This document shows positions 18,709-27,269 of a stretch of DNA of 64,000 nt, in pieces. Under the pieces are notes generated by a model. The model made no database searches, was not told the origin of the DNA, and worked only from the letters and a program-made list of their open reading frames with translations. The stretch lies in contig NZ_JABSNK010000004.1 of the NCBI RefSeq assembly GCF_013294005.1, forward strand, positions 310,001 to 374,000, in the 5' to 3' direction. The translations under genes were made by a program, and so were the position numbers. Positions within the stretch are counted from its first letter, which is position 1. Every line of letters starts with the position of its first letter. The stretch is from Flavobacterium gelidicaeli. Its GTDB lineage: Bacteria; Bacteroidota; Bacteroidia; Flavobacteriales; Flavobacteriaceae.

Positions 18709-19665
18709 TTACAAATTAACCTCGCTTGAGATTTTATAGCGCTCTTCGTTGTTTTTAGTACGCAAAATAATTTCGCCAAGAAATCCTGCCAAAAATAATT
18801 GCGTCCCTAGTACCATTGTTGTCAAGGCAATAAAAAACCACGGATTGTCAGTCACTAAATTATAACGCATGTTGTTGTACATGTGGTATAGTTTTGAAAC
18901 TCCTATATATCCAGCTAGCAAGAAACCAATGATAAACATTACGGATCCCATGGCGCCAAATAAATGCATTGGTCTTTTTCCAAAACGAGATAGAAACCAA
19001 ATCGTAATTAAATCTAAGAAACCATTAATGAAACGTTCCATTCCAAATTTAGTTTCTCCATATTTTCTCGCTTGGTGTTGTACTACTTTTTCGCCTATTT
19101 TTCCAAAACCGGCATTTTTTGCTAGAACGGGGATATAGCGGTGCATTTCGCCAGACACTTCAACGTTTTTTACAACGATATTCTTGTATGCTTTTAACCC
19201 ACAATTAAAGTCATTTAACTGTACGCCAGATGTTTTTCTAGCAGCCCAGTTAAATAATTTAGAAGGCAAGTTTTTTGCCACAACAGAGTCGTAGCGTTTC
19301 TTTTTCCATCCTGAAACTAAATCATAATCCTCGGTTGTAATCATATTGTAAAGTCCCGGAATTTCTTCAGGACTATCTTGTAAATCAGCATCCATGGTAA
19401 TAATAACGTCACCTTGAGCTTTAGCAAATCCAGCATGTAAAGCTTGTGATTTACCAAAGTTTCTCATAAAACGTATGCCTTTTACATTTTTGTTTTCGGC
19501 AGCAAATTGAGTAATGATAGACCACGATTTGTCACTGCTTCCGTCATCAAGAAAGATAACTTCATAAGTGTAGTTGTTAGTCTGCATCACTTTTATAATC
19601 CAAGTGTATAATTCTTGTAAAGACTCTTCTTCGTTAAGAAGTGGAATAAGGATAGATAAATTCAT
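18709..19665 (-). CDS. Family 2 glycosyltransferase, dolichol/polyprenyl-phosphate sugar transferase type
   Basis: A 318-residue GT2 enzyme. The GT-A domain (about 1-220) begins MNLSILIPLLNEEESLQEL and carries the nucleotide-sugar motif FLDDGSSDKSW and the metal-binding DADLQDSPEEI. Two C-terminal membrane helices follow (about 232-258 and 270-298). This is the layout of ArnC/GtrB/DPM1-like transferases, which load a sugar onto undecaprenyl phosphate at the inner membrane. The sugar is unknown. Its start codon overlaps the stop of the DUF4199 gene by one base (19665), so the two are translationally coupled. Repeat copy A1 follows directly. Confidence 0.92.
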   Translation of the reverse strand: MNLSILIPLLNEEESLQELYTWIIKVMQTNNYTYEVIFLDDGSSDKSWSIITQFAAENKNVKGIRFMRNFGKSQALHAGFAKAQGDVIITMDADLQDSPEEIPGLYNMITTEDYDLVSGWKKKRYDSVVAKNLPSKLFNWAARKTSGVQLNDFNCGLKAYKNIVVKNVEVSGEMHRYIPVLAKNAGFGKIGEKVVQHQARKYGETKFGMERFINGFLDLITIWFLSRFGKRPMHLFGAMGSVMFIIGFLLAGYIGVSKLYHMYNNMRYNLVTDNPWFFIALTTMVLGTQLFLAGFLGEIILRTKNNEERYKISSEVNL

Positions 19666-20201
19666 TAGTTATCTTGTAATGTGTTTTTTGATTTAAATAT
19701 AAGAGCCATGATTAATCCAAAGATACAAGCAAAAAATAAATTAGTAAATCCTCCTTTAAGTTGTTCAGTTATAGAGAAAGGATCATTTTTTCTTAAATTT
19801 GTAATCATTTCGTTTAATGTGCTTGCGCTTACTCCATAATTATTCGAAGTGTCTTTTAAGTATTTTATAGTAAGCTCTAATAAGGTGTCTTTTATACTTG
19901 GATCGATAACATTATATAAAAGAACCTTGAAACCAGCAAATATAACAATACCTACCAAAGAACAGATAAAATACGTTGTAAATGCTTCTTTAAAGGAAAG
20001 TTGGTTGCTTAATTGTTTCTTAGTTTGCATCAATAAGATTGCAGTAATTATTATAAAGCCAGTTAAACTTAATAAAGTTGTCCAGAATGAGAGAAACAAT
20101 TTGACATCAATGGAATAGATGGTTGCAGTAATTAATGATAAGATGATTCCTGTTACAACTCCATAGCTTGCGCCGTTTCTTTTAATAATTGGACTGATCA
20201 T
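19665..20201 (-). CDS. DUF4199 family membrane protein
   Basis: A 178-residue inner-membrane protein with four hydrophobic helices (about 12-30, 36-57, 75-98 and 150-172). The loop FKEAFTTYFICSLVGIVIFAGFKVLLYNVIDP between helices is typical of DUF4199. The function of the family is unknown. In Bacteroidota it commonly precedes a GT2 gene exactly as here (one-base overlap), so a role in membrane sugar-lipid handling is a fair guess only. It is divergent from rpmE2. Confidence 0.85.
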   Translation of the reverse strand: MISPIIKRNGASYGVVTGIILSLITATIYSIDVKLFLSFWTTLLSLTGFIIITAILLMQTKKQLSNQLSFKEAFTTYFICSLVGIVIFAGFKVLLYNVIDPSIKDTLLELTIKYLKDTSNNYGVSASTLNEMITNLRKNDPFSITEQLKGGFTNLFFACIFGLIMALIFKSKNTLQDN

Positions 20202-20303
20202 ATCTATAAGGTTTTACATTAATCTGCAAAGATAGTAATTCCATAATACATAGTAGGGATAAAAAATATTTTTACTATTTTATAAAAAAAAGCGGTCAAC
20301 GAA

Positions 20304-20332
20304 TTGTTTATTGAAAAATAATTGTAAATTTG
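20304..20332 (+). promoter_or_regulatory. Promoter of rpmE2
   Basis: TTG (20304-20306) and TAAATTTG (20325-20332) are separated by 18 bp, matching the Bacteroidota -33/-7 consensus. Transcription would start near 20338, leaving a leader of about 105 nt before rpmE2. Confidence 0.75.
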
Positions 20333-20362
20333 CAAACTCAAAATAACAGAATAAAACAAAAA

Positions 20363-20420
20363 GTTATAATGAATTTATACCTTTCCCTTTAACAAGGAAA
20401 GCTTCAAGAGGAGTTATAAC
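20363..20420 (+). promoter_or_regulatory. Structured leader of rpmE2 (candidate r-protein autoregulatory element)
   Basis: Two nested stems lie in the 5' leader. The outer stem is GTTATAA (20363-20369) with TTATAAC (20414-20420). The inner stem is CTTTCC (20381-20386) with GGAAAG (20396-20401). Both pair perfectly and sit between promoter and start codon. Ribosomal protein L31 genes in several phyla have autoregulatory leaders. Whether this is one is an inference. Confidence 0.45.
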
Positions 20421-20445
20421 CAAACAAATAAAAAAGAATTACAAG

Positions 20446-20697
20446 ATGAAAAAAGGTGTACACCCAGAAAATTACAGATTAGTTGCTTTTAAAGACATGT
20501 CAAACGAGGATGTTTTTGTTACTAAATCTACAGCAGAAACAAGAGAAACTATTGTACACGAAGGTGTAGAATATCCAGTTGTAAAAATGGAGATCTCTAG
20601 AACTTCTCACCCTTTTTACACAGGTAAAAACAAACTTATCGATACTGCAGGACGTATTGACAAGTTCAAAACTAAATACGCTAAACACGTTAAATAA
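20446..20697 (+). CDS. rpmE2: 50S ribosomal protein L31, type B
   Basis: An 83-residue large-subunit protein bridging the subunit interface. [32 protein letters not shown] and [28 protein letters not shown] are the type B signature. The zinc-binding CxxC pairs of type A L31 are absent: there are no cysteines at all, which marks the zinc-independent C-minus form. It is monocistronic with a consensus promoter, a structured leader and a strong terminator. Confidence 0.97.
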   Translation: MKKGVHPENYRLVAFKDMSNEDVFVTKSTAETRETIVHEGVEYPVVKMEISRTSHPFYTGKNKLIDTAGRIDKFKTKYAKHVK

Positions 20698-20720
20698 TTT
20701 AACTTGTTTTCAAAATACCG

Positions 20721-20750
20721 AAAGCCTCGCAATTTGCGAGGCTTTTTTAT
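20721..20750 (+). terminator. Terminator of rpmE2
   Basis: AGCCTCGC (20723-20730) pairs with GCGAGGCT (20736-20743), followed by a T-run at 20743-20748. Confidence 0.9.
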
Positions 20751-20992
20751 TTAGTAGAAGTAATTATTAGTGTCGTTTTTTTTGTTTTTTTTAAATTAAA
20801 ATGTTTTTTTGGGATTAACTACTTCAACGTTGTTGTTTAATAGTTCTATAATATTTAGACTAAGATTGCCTTTTTTAAAAATAGTTTAATCTGTATGGAG
20901 TTCTTGTAATTTGTGTTGACTTTTAAAATTAAAGAATATACTTAGAAACATTTTAATTGCGTTTGTCTTCTAAAGCATACCAATCAAAAACT
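20751..20992. other. Spacer between the rpmE2 terminator and the GlmU-like gene promoter
   Basis: About 240 bp of AT-rich sequence. I see no reading frame, RNA structure or repeat in it. Confidence 0.5.
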
Positions 20993-21019
20993 TTGTAACT
21001 TTGCTTTTTTGTAACTTTG
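20993..21019 (+). promoter_or_regulatory. Tandem -7 promoter elements of the GlmU-like gene
   Basis: The 11-mer TTGTAACTTTG occurs twice, at 20993-21003 and 21009-21019, 16 bp apart. Each contains a perfect TAnnTTTG box (TAACTTTG). The second lies 13 bp before the ATG at 21032, which would give a very short leader. Confidence 0.6.
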
Positions 21020-21031
21020 AAAAACGCTAAA

Positions 21032-22207
21032 ATGAATTATATACTTTTTGATGGTCCATCTCGTAATGCGCTATTGCCTTTTACTTTTACTAAACCTGTT
21101 GCTGATATTTTAATTGGTATCGTTACTATTCGTCAAAAATGGGAAATGCACCTTGGGTCCACAACCACTACTTTAACCGAGGAATATTTGTCTGACAAAT
21201 ACCCTATGGTTGAGTTGGAACAAAATGTGATGATCAATGCTTCATTTTTACCTACGACAGAGTTAGTAGATTTAATAACCGACTTACAAGAAAGACAAGC
21301 AATTTTTAAAGGGGAGGAAGTAGTTGCTTTTTTCTCTAATGATGAGCAAGAGCAAGTGGATTTTGATGACTATGAAATTATAGAATTCGAAGGTGAGGTA
21401 ATTACAATAAACCATCCATCAGATATTTTTTCTAAAAACAGTGATGCTATTCATCAGGATTTTGAATTTATAACGGCTGATCGCGTCTCGCAACCTATTC
21501 CTAAGTCGGTAAATGTAATTTCACCAGAGAATATTTTTATAGAAGCGGGTGCTAAATTAGAATTTGTTACTTTGAACGCGTCAACTGGACCTATATATAT
21601 AGGTAATGATGCTGAGATTATGGAAGGTTCTGTAATACGTGGTCCTTTTGCACTTTGTGATCACGCTGTTGTAAAACTAGCTACAAAAATATATGGAGCA
21701 ACAACTGTTGGTCCGCATTCTAGAGTAGGAGGAGAAGTGAATAATTCGGTTATTTCGGCTTTTTCGAATAAAGGACACGATGGTTTTTTAGGGAATTCTG
21801 TTTTAGGGGAGTGGTGTAATATTGGTGCTGACAGTAATAATTCTAATCTTAAGAACAATTACGAAGAGGTGAAATTATGGAGTTACGAAACCGAAGGATT
21901 TGCTAAAACTGGATTACAGTTTTGTGGTTTAATGATGGGTGATCATAGTAAATGCGGAATCAATACCATGTTTAATACCGGAACTGTTGTTGGAGTGAGT
22001 GCTAATATTTTTGGAAGTGGTTTTCCTCGTAATTTTGTTCCAAGTTTTTCTTGGGGTGGCGCTTCGGGATTTTCGACTTACATCACTAAAAAAGCATTTC
22101 AAACGGCAAAAATAGTAATGAGCCGTCGTAATGTTGATTTTGATGAACAAGAAGCAGCTATTTTAGAACATGTGTTTGAAGAAACTAAAAAATGGAGAAA
22201 AGAATAG
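21032..22207 (+). CDS. GlmU-family putative sugar nucleotidyltransferase
   Basis: A 391-residue two-domain protein. The N-terminal region begins MNYILFDGPSRNALLPFTFTKP, a divergent nucleotidyltransferase-like domain typical of Bacteroidota GlmU-family proteins. The canonical L-x-x-G-x-G-T-x-M loop is not obvious. From about residue 165 a left-handed beta-helix of hexapeptide repeats is seen (VTLNASTGPIYIGNDAEIMEGSVIRGPFALCDHAVVKLATKIYG). I start at ATG 21032, not the TTG at 21017, because the -7 box occupies 21012-21019. It may supply an activated amino sugar or be a regulator; true GlmU activity is uncertain. Confidence 0.87.
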   Translation: MNYILFDGPSRNALLPFTFTKPVADILIGIVTIRQKWEMHLGSTTTTLTEEYLSDKYPMVELEQNVMINASFLPTTELVDLITDLQERQAIFKGEEVVAFFSNDEQEQVDFDDYEIIEFEGEVITINHPSDIFSKNSDAIHQDFEFITADRVSQPIPKSVNVISPENIFIEAGAKLEFVTLNASTGPIYIGNDAEIMEGSVIRGPFALCDHAVVKLATKIYGATTVGPHSRVGGEVNNSVISAFSNKGHDGFLGNSVLGEWCNIGADSNNSNLKNNYEEVKLWSYETEGFAKTGLQFCGLMMGDHSKCGINTMFNTGTVVGVSANIFGSGFPRNFVPSFSWGGASGFSTYITKKAFQTAKIVMSRRNVDFDEQEAAILEHVFEETKKWRKE

Positions 22208-22526
22208 TATTTTTTCTTTATTCTAAAATAATTATATAAAAAATTAAACTGTCATATAGAAAAATAGGGCAGTTTTTTTTGTGCCCTATTCTATGTTTTT
22301 TTTAAAATTTAGCTGTTTAATTTCAAGTATTTCTTAATTTTTTGAATTTAATTTAAAATTAACCTCTTTTTAAGGCAGGTTGTTTCTGGTTTATTAGTGC
22401 GTTAAATATATTTTTAAATGTGTATTGACTAGTTTTTTGTCTTCATATGTTATAGTTTTATAAAAAAATAGATGCAAAGAGTTGTTTTTGCTGATTTTTT
22501 GATAATTATTAATTTAAAATAAATTT
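22208..22526. other. Intergenic region with overlapping hairpins
   Basis: A terminator-like AAACTG/CAGTTT hairpin with a T-run ends at about 22278. It overlaps a second, mutually exclusive stem ATAGGGCA/TGCCCTAT (22264-22290). The remaining 235 bp before the symporter gene is AT-rich and shows no ORF or consensus promoter that I can identify. Confidence 0.5.
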
Positions 22527-23981
22527 ATGGAAGAGATTATTGGAGTGTTGAATGGTATTGTTTGGAGTAATGCTTTAATTGCTTTGTGTTTAGGAACGGG
22601 GCTTTATTTTTCTATAAGAACACGTTTTTTACAAGTACGCCATATCAGAGAGATGTTCCGATTATTATTTGATGGTAAAAGCTCTGAGTCTGGAGTTTCT
22701 TCTTTTCAGGCATTAGCCATGTCATTGGCAGGTAGAGTGGGTACTGGGAATATTGCAGGTGTTGCTACAGCAATTGCTTTTGGAGGGCCTGGAGCCATGT
22801 TTTGGATGTGGATGGTTGCTTTTTTAGGAGCAAGTACTGCATTTGTAGAAGCTACATTAGCACAAATTTATAAAGAGAAACACTTAGGGCAATTCCGTGG
22901 AGGCCCTGCATTTTATATAGAAAGAGGTCTAGGAGTCAAGTGGTTCGGAATCTTATTTGCAATAGTTTCTGTTATTTCAGCAGGGCTATTATTACCAGGT
23001 GTTCAAGCAAATTCAGTTGCTGATGGGTTGAACAATGCTTTCCAAATGGATACAAAAGTTTCTGGCTTGATTGTCGCTGCAATTTTTGGTGCTATCGTTT
23101 TTGGAGGCGTTAAACGTATTGCTAAATTCACAGAGTTTGTTGTGCCTATAATGGCTATCGGTTATATTTTGATTGTATTGGTGATTATAGCTATTGATTA
23201 TGATCAACTTCCAGGTGTTGTTTCTTTAGTTTTTAGAAGTGCTTTTAATATGGAAGCTGGTTTTGGAGCTGTTTTTGGACTAGCTATTCAGTGGGGAGTT
23301 AAAAGAGGGATTTATTCTAACGAAGCGGGTCAAGGTACTGCACCACACATTGCAGCTGCTGCCAATGTTTCGCATCCTACCAAGCAAGGTTTGGTACAAT
23401 CTTTTTCGGTTTATATTGATACTTTATTAGTTTGTTCGGCAACTGGTTTTATGTTGTTGATCACAGGAAAGTATAATGTACAAAATCCAGGTTTTGGAAC
23501 TGATGGAGGTGCTGAGTTTTTATATCATGGAGCGCAAAATGTTTCTGTAGGGCCAGGATTTACGCAAAGTGCAATGGACAGCGTTTTTCCAGGTTTTGGT
23601 TCTTACTTTGTTGCTATTGCGTTGTTTTTCTTCGCTTTTACAACTATCCTAGCGTATTATTACATTGCTGAAACAAATATTTCTTATTTAACAAGAAACT
23701 TAAGTTCACCTATTTATAATCATATTTTAAAAGTGGTGATGATGGTTGTGATTATGTATGGTTCAATCAATCAAGCAAAATTAGCTTGGGATATTGGAGA
23801 TTTAGGAGTGGGATTAATGGCTTGGTTCAATATAATTGCGATTCTGTTATTACAGAAGCCTGCTCTATTGGCGCTTAAAGATTATGAAAGGCAAAAGAAA
23901 GAGGGAAAAGATCCTGTTTTTGATCCAGAAGATATTGGTGTCAAAAATGCACATATTTGGAACACCATAAATAAAAAATAA
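22527..23981 (+). CDS. Sodium:alanine symporter family (AGCS) transporter
   Basis: A 484-residue inner-membrane sodium-coupled amino-acid carrier with about ten hydrophobic helices. AGCS signatures are clear: ALAMSLAGRVGTGNIAGVATAIAFGGPGAMFWMWM near residues 65-100, then GVKRGIYSNEAGQGTAPHIAAAA and the later FTTILAYYYIAETNISYL. Substrate is probably alanine or glycine by family. It is monocistronic with a strong terminator shared with the convergent esterase gene. Confidence 0.95.
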   Translation: MEEIIGVLNGIVWSNALIALCLGTGLYFSIRTRFLQVRHIREMFRLLFDGKSSESGVSSFQALAMSLAGRVGTGNIAGVATAIAFGGPGAMFWMWMVAFLGASTAFVEATLAQIYKEKHLGQFRGGPAFYIERGLGVKWFGILFAIVSVISAGLLLPGVQANSVADGLNNAFQMDTKVSGLIVAAIFGAIVFGGVKRIAKFTEFVVPIMAIGYILIVLVIIAIDYDQLPGVVSLVFRSAFNMEAGFGAVFGLAIQWGVKRGIYSNEAGQGTAPHIAAAANVSHPTKQGLVQSFSVYIDTLLVCSATGFMLLITGKYNVQNPGFGTDGGAEFLYHGAQNVSVGPGFTQSAMDSVFPGFGSYFVAIALFFFAFTTILAYYYIAETNISYLTRNLSSPIYNHILKVVMMVVIMYGSINQAKLAWDIGDLGVGLMAWFNIIAILLLQKPALLALKDYERQKKEGKDPVFDPEDIGVKNAHIWNTINKK

Positions 23982-24000
23982 AATTATTTATAGTTTATAA

Positions 24001-24046
24001 AAAAGCTTCTAAAGACTAATGAAAAGGTTTTAGAAGCTTTTTTATT
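24001..24046. terminator. Bidirectional terminator between AGCS and esterase genes
   Basis: A stem of about 13 bp, AAAAGCTTCTAAA (24001-24013) with TTTAGAAGCTTTT (24029-24041), is followed by a T-run on the plus strand and preceded by A-rich sequence for the minus strand. It lies between convergent genes. Confidence 0.85.
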
Positions 24047-24074
24047 TTAATTAAATACAATTGTAAAGAAGTAA

Positions 24075-24569
24075 TTAGGAGGGATTGTTGAAAAATAAAT
24101 TGACCTCGTTTTTAAAAATATTCAAAGGAATACCGTGTCCTAATTCGATTATAAGATGTAGTCTAAAGTTAGCGTTAAAAGGAAGTGATTTCATTATAAA
24201 CGCAATGTTGTCTGATGCCTTGATAATGTCATCTTGATTCCCAATTACAATTTGTAATAATTGCCCGTGTTCCTTATCTATAGCAGGAATATTTTGTAAA
24301 ATTGAAGTTCTATAGGGTAAAGCAGGATTAAATAATAACGTTTTTGTTTGCATTAATTTAGAAAGGTAAAAACCTGTAAACCCGCCCATGCTGCTACCTA
24401 TGATAATATCGATGTTTTGGGTTTTATATTCATTATATAGTGTTTCAATCATATTAGGGTTTTCTTTATAGTCTAAATCTGGTGCTATAATAGTGCCGTA
24501 TTGTTCTAGAATAAGCTTTTTTTGTGGACTTAGTTTACTTTCAAGACCGTGTAGATATAAAATAGTCAT
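24075..24569 (-). CDS. YqiA/YcfP-family alpha/beta hydrolase
   Basis: A 164-residue compact alpha/beta hydrolase. MTILYLHGLESKLSPQKK opens like YqiA/YcfP esterases (YLHGF-x-S-SP-x-S-x-K). The nucleophile elbow is GSSMGGF (serine in G-S-S-M-G), an acid is likely in IGNQDDII, and the catalytic His in ELGHGI. The natural substrate is unknown; family members cleave short acyl or palmitoyl-CoA esters in vitro. It is monocistronic. Confidence 0.87.
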   Translation of the reverse strand: MTILYLHGLESKLSPQKKLILEQYGTIIAPDLDYKENPNMIETLYNEYKTQNIDIIIGSSMGGFTGFYLSKLMQTKTLLFNPALPYRTSILQNIPAIDKEHGQLLQIVIGNQDDIIKASDNIAFIMKSLPFNANFRLHLIIELGHGIPLNIFKNEVNLFFNNPS

Positions 24570-24704
24570 GCTTTAGTTGTTTGATTATAATTTCAAGACA
24601 AATATACAGTGTGCTACTGTCAAATGATGAAGGTGGTAAGATTGAATTTTAAAAGGGGGGCTTCTCTCGAGTTTTTTCTTCTTATTTCAAAAGCAGTATT
24701 AAAA

Positions 24705-24734
24705 TTGTCTAATTCTCTATTTAAACTATCTTTG
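24705..24734 (+). promoter_or_regulatory. Promoter of the ABC-F gene
   Basis: TTG (24705-24707) and TATCTTTG (24727-24734) are spaced by 19 bp, matching the Bacteroidota -33/-7 consensus, 62 bp upstream of the start codon. Confidence 0.75.
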
Positions 24735-24796
24735 CACTTTTAAAAAATTACCCGGGATAAAACTTTGGGTAACCAAATCTACAAATCAATAATATA

Positions 24797-26431
24797 ATGA
24801 TTACAGTTAACGATGTTTCAGTACAGTTTGGTGGTACTACGCTTTTTAGCGATGTTTCTTTTGCAATAAATGAAAATGATAAAATTGCCCTTATGGGAAA
24901 AAATGGAGCGGGAAAATCTACGCTTCTAAAAATTATTGCAGGACAAAGTAAACCATCAACCGGAAATGTATCGGCGCCAAAAGAAGCTGTAGTGGCTTAT
25001 TTGCCACAGCATTTACTAACTACAGATGGTGCTACTGTTATGGAGGAAACTTCTAAGGCTTTTGGTGAAATCTTAGGTATGAAAGCAGAAATTGACGAAA
25101 TCAATGAGCAGTTAACTGTTCGTACTGATTATGAAAGTGATGCGTACATGAAGTTAATCGAAAGAGTTTCTGATTTAAGCGAGAAATTCTACGCTGTAGA
25201 AGAAGTAAATTATGAAGCTGAAGTAGAGAAAATATTAACAGGTTTGGGTTTTGAACGTGAGGATTTTACGCGCCAAACTTCTGAATTCTCAGGAGGATGG
25301 AGAATGCGTATTGAGTTGGCTAAAATCTTATTACAAAAACCAGATTTGATTTTGCTAGATGAGCCTACAAATCACATGGATATTGAAAGTATTCAGTGGC
25401 TAGAAGAGTTTTTAATCAATGAAGCAAAAGCGGTAGTAGTAATTTCGCATGATAGAGCGTTTGTAGATAATATTACAAATCGTACTATTGAAGTTACCAT
25501 GGGGCGTATTTATGATTATAAAGCTAAATATTCTCATTACTTAGAATTGCGTAAAGACCGCCGTATTCATCAACAAAAAGCGTATGATGAGCAACAAAAA
25601 ATGATTGCTGATAATAGAACTTTTATTGATCGTTTTAAAGGAACTTTTTCTAAAACAGATGCCGTACAATCCCGCGTTAAAATGTTAGAAAAATTGGTAA
25701 TTGTTCAAGTTGATGAGGTAGATAACTCTTCGTTAAGATTAAAATTTCCTGCTGCAGCCCGCTCAGGACAATATCCTGTGATTGTAAAGGATTTAGGGAA
25801 AACTTATGGAGATCATGTTGTTTTTAAAGATGCTAATATTGTTATCGAAAGAGGACAAAAAGTTGCTTTTGTTGGGAAAAACGGAGAAGGAAAATCGACC
25901 ATGATTAAAGCAATCATGAAAGAAATAGGCATTGATAGCGGAAGTTTAGAAATAGGACATAATTCTCAAATAGGATATTTTGCACAAAATCAAGCGTCAT
26001 TATTAGATGAAAATGCTACAATATTTGAAACTATTGACGGAATTGCTGTTGGAGATGTGCGTACGCAGATAAAAAATATTCTTGGTGCTTTTATGTTCCA
26101 AGGAGATGATATTACTAAAAAAGTAAAAGTACTTTCAGGAGGTGAAAAAACGCGTCTAGCAATGATAAAATTGCTTTTAGAGCCGGTTAACTTGTTGATT
26201 CTAGATGAGCCTTCAAATCACTTAGATATGAAAACTAAAGACATTATTAAAGACGCACTACGTGATTTTGATGGAACTTTAATTTTAGTGTCTCACGATA
26301 GGGATTTCTTAGAGGGGCTGGCTACAAAAGTTTTTGAATTTGGAAATAAACGTGTAGTAGAACATTTTGAAGATATTACGGGTTTCTTAGCAAATAAGAA
26401 AATGGAAAGTATGAGAGAGATTGAGAAGTAG
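24797..26431 (+). CDS. ABC-F family ATPase (translation factor type)
   Basis: A 544-residue soluble protein with two tandem ABC domains and no membrane helices, hence ABC-F. NBD1 has Walker A GKNGAGKST, signature FSGGWRMR, Walker B LILLDEPTNHMD. The interdomain linker at about 240-300 is charged (RKDRRIHQQKAYDEQQKMI). NBD2 has GKNGEGKST, LSGGEKTRL and LLILDEPSNHLD. ABC-F proteins bind the ribosomal E site and relieve stalling or protect against antibiotics. Sequence alone suggests a housekeeping YbiT/EttA-like role, not a resistance protein. Confidence 0.95.
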   Translation: MITVNDVSVQFGGTTLFSDVSFAINENDKIALMGKNGAGKSTLLKIIAGQSKPSTGNVSAPKEAVVAYLPQHLLTTDGATVMEETSKAFGEILGMKAEIDEINEQLTVRTDYESDAYMKLIERVSDLSEKFYAVEEVNYEAEVEKILTGLGFEREDFTRQTSEFSGGWRMRIELAKILLQKPDLILLDEPTNHMDIESIQWLEEFLINEAKAVVVISHDRAFVDNITNRTIEVTMGRIYDYKAKYSHYLELRKDRRIHQQKAYDEQQKMIADNRTFIDRFKGTFSKTDAVQSRVKMLEKLVIVQVDEVDNSSLRLKFPAAARSGQYPVIVKDLGKTYGDHVVFKDANIVIERGQKVAFVGKNGEGKSTMIKAIMKEIGIDSGSLEIGHNSQIGYFAQNQASLLDENATIFETIDGIAVGDVRTQIKNILGAFMFQGDDITKKVKVLSGGEKTRLAMIKLLLEPVNLLILDEPSNHLDMKTKDIIKDALRDFDGTLILVSHDRDFLEGLATKVFEFGNKRVVEHFEDITGFLANKKMESMREIEK

Positions 26432-26452
26432 AAAAAGTTTTAGATAAAAATA

Positions 26453-26497
26453 AAAAGAAGACCTGTAGTATGATAACTGTCAGGTCTTCTTTTATTT
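26453..26497 (+). terminator. Terminator of the ABC-F gene
   Basis: AAAGAAGACCTG (26454-26465) pairs perfectly with CAGGTCTTCTTT (26481-26492), followed by T-rich sequence. It is also usable by the convergent minus-strand gene. Confidence 0.85.
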
Positions 26498-26518
26498 AAA
26501 ATAGATTAAGTGTAGTTT

Positions 26519-26803
26519 TTAAAGTCTTATTCCAGGTGGTAATAATTCTTTGTATTCGGGATTTTTTTTAAAGAAAACGACTATTTTAGGTAATATAGGT
26601 ACTACTCTAAGTTTTTTTTCGATAGCAATAGCCATTATTTCTGTTAGAAAGCTAGAGAGGAAAGCTTCGTTTTCAAAATCCTCAGGGGTGTTTATTTTAG
26701 TGAGGAAAATCTTTTTTTCCTGAAAAGAATATTCTACTGAAATCAACCCGTCTTCAAAGGTTGTTTCAAATTGTCTTGCAAAAGTATTGTCTTTAATTTC
26801 CAT
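26519..26803 (-). CDS. Short GCN5-related N-acetyltransferase-like protein (degenerate)
   Basis: A 94-residue protein resembling the compact Gcn5-related family (YjdJ type, about 90 residues). It has NTFARQFETTFEDGLISVEYSFQEKKIFLTKINTPEDF, then the alpha helix FLTEIMAIAIEKKLRVVPILPKIVVFFKKNPEYKELL, which matches the family's VVPxCPFVaxY-x-x-HPEY block. The Gly-rich acetyl-CoA loop is not visible and the usual Cys of P-x-C-P is Leu, so activity is doubtful. I start at ATG 26803; the upstream TTG at 26821 adds six residues without family support. Confidence 0.72.
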   Translation of the reverse strand: MEIKDNTFARQFETTFEDGLISVEYSFQEKKIFLTKINTPEDFENEAFLSSFLTEIMAIAIEKKLRVVPILPKIVVFFKKNPEYKELLPPGIRL

Positions 26804-27269
26804 GATGGTATTTTGTTCCAAAAAATTTATTTAATAAATGGGAGTGAAACAGTAATGACTGTTAATTATGGGTGATCTGACTTTTTTTGGCGATAGATTT
26901 GTGTTTAAATAATAATTTTTAAAGTAATTTTTTTTAATGATGCGGCACTTAAGCTACATTGTGAAGTGTGTTAATAAAATGGATGGCACTAAAAGATTGT
27001 AATATTGTCTTTTAATGATGTCGTTCTAACAAAGGTATCGATTTGATTTTCAATATCAAATGATTTTAACGCTTCGTTAAAGGACCATTTTTAGGACTTT
27101 GTTTATTACTTTAAAAAGGAGTTGTTTTTGTTTAGAATTAAAAATGACGGCTCATAATTTAATCCTAATTTAGTTTTAGCAATAGTTTGTTTCTCGATAA
27201 AATAAGTATTTTTATGGAAGAAATAGTATCAAGAAAAAGTCTTTTTTATAAAAACATTCAATAATTATT
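26804..27269. other. Long intergenic region without a recognisable gene
   Basis: About 465 bp between divergent genes. Two small adjacent inverted repeats are visible near 27045-27085 (TTTGAT/ATCAAA and TTTAACG-CTT-CGTTAAA). No reading frame longer than about 20 codons has support and I see no clear promoter consensus or repeat family. Confidence 0.5.

Noticed and set aside
20304..20335. TTGTTTA at the rpmE2 promoter as another regulon operator
   Set aside because: The partner arm at N18 is TTTGCAA, only 4 of 7 matches; the TTG is explained as a standard -33 element.
24797..26431. ABC-F protein as an antibiotic resistance determinant
   Set aside because: Linker and architecture look like housekeeping YbiT/EttA types and no resistance-associated context is present.
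26944..27000. Short 21-codon frame in the long intergenic region
   Set aside because: No hydrophobic, catalytic or conserved pattern; frames of this size are expected by chance.
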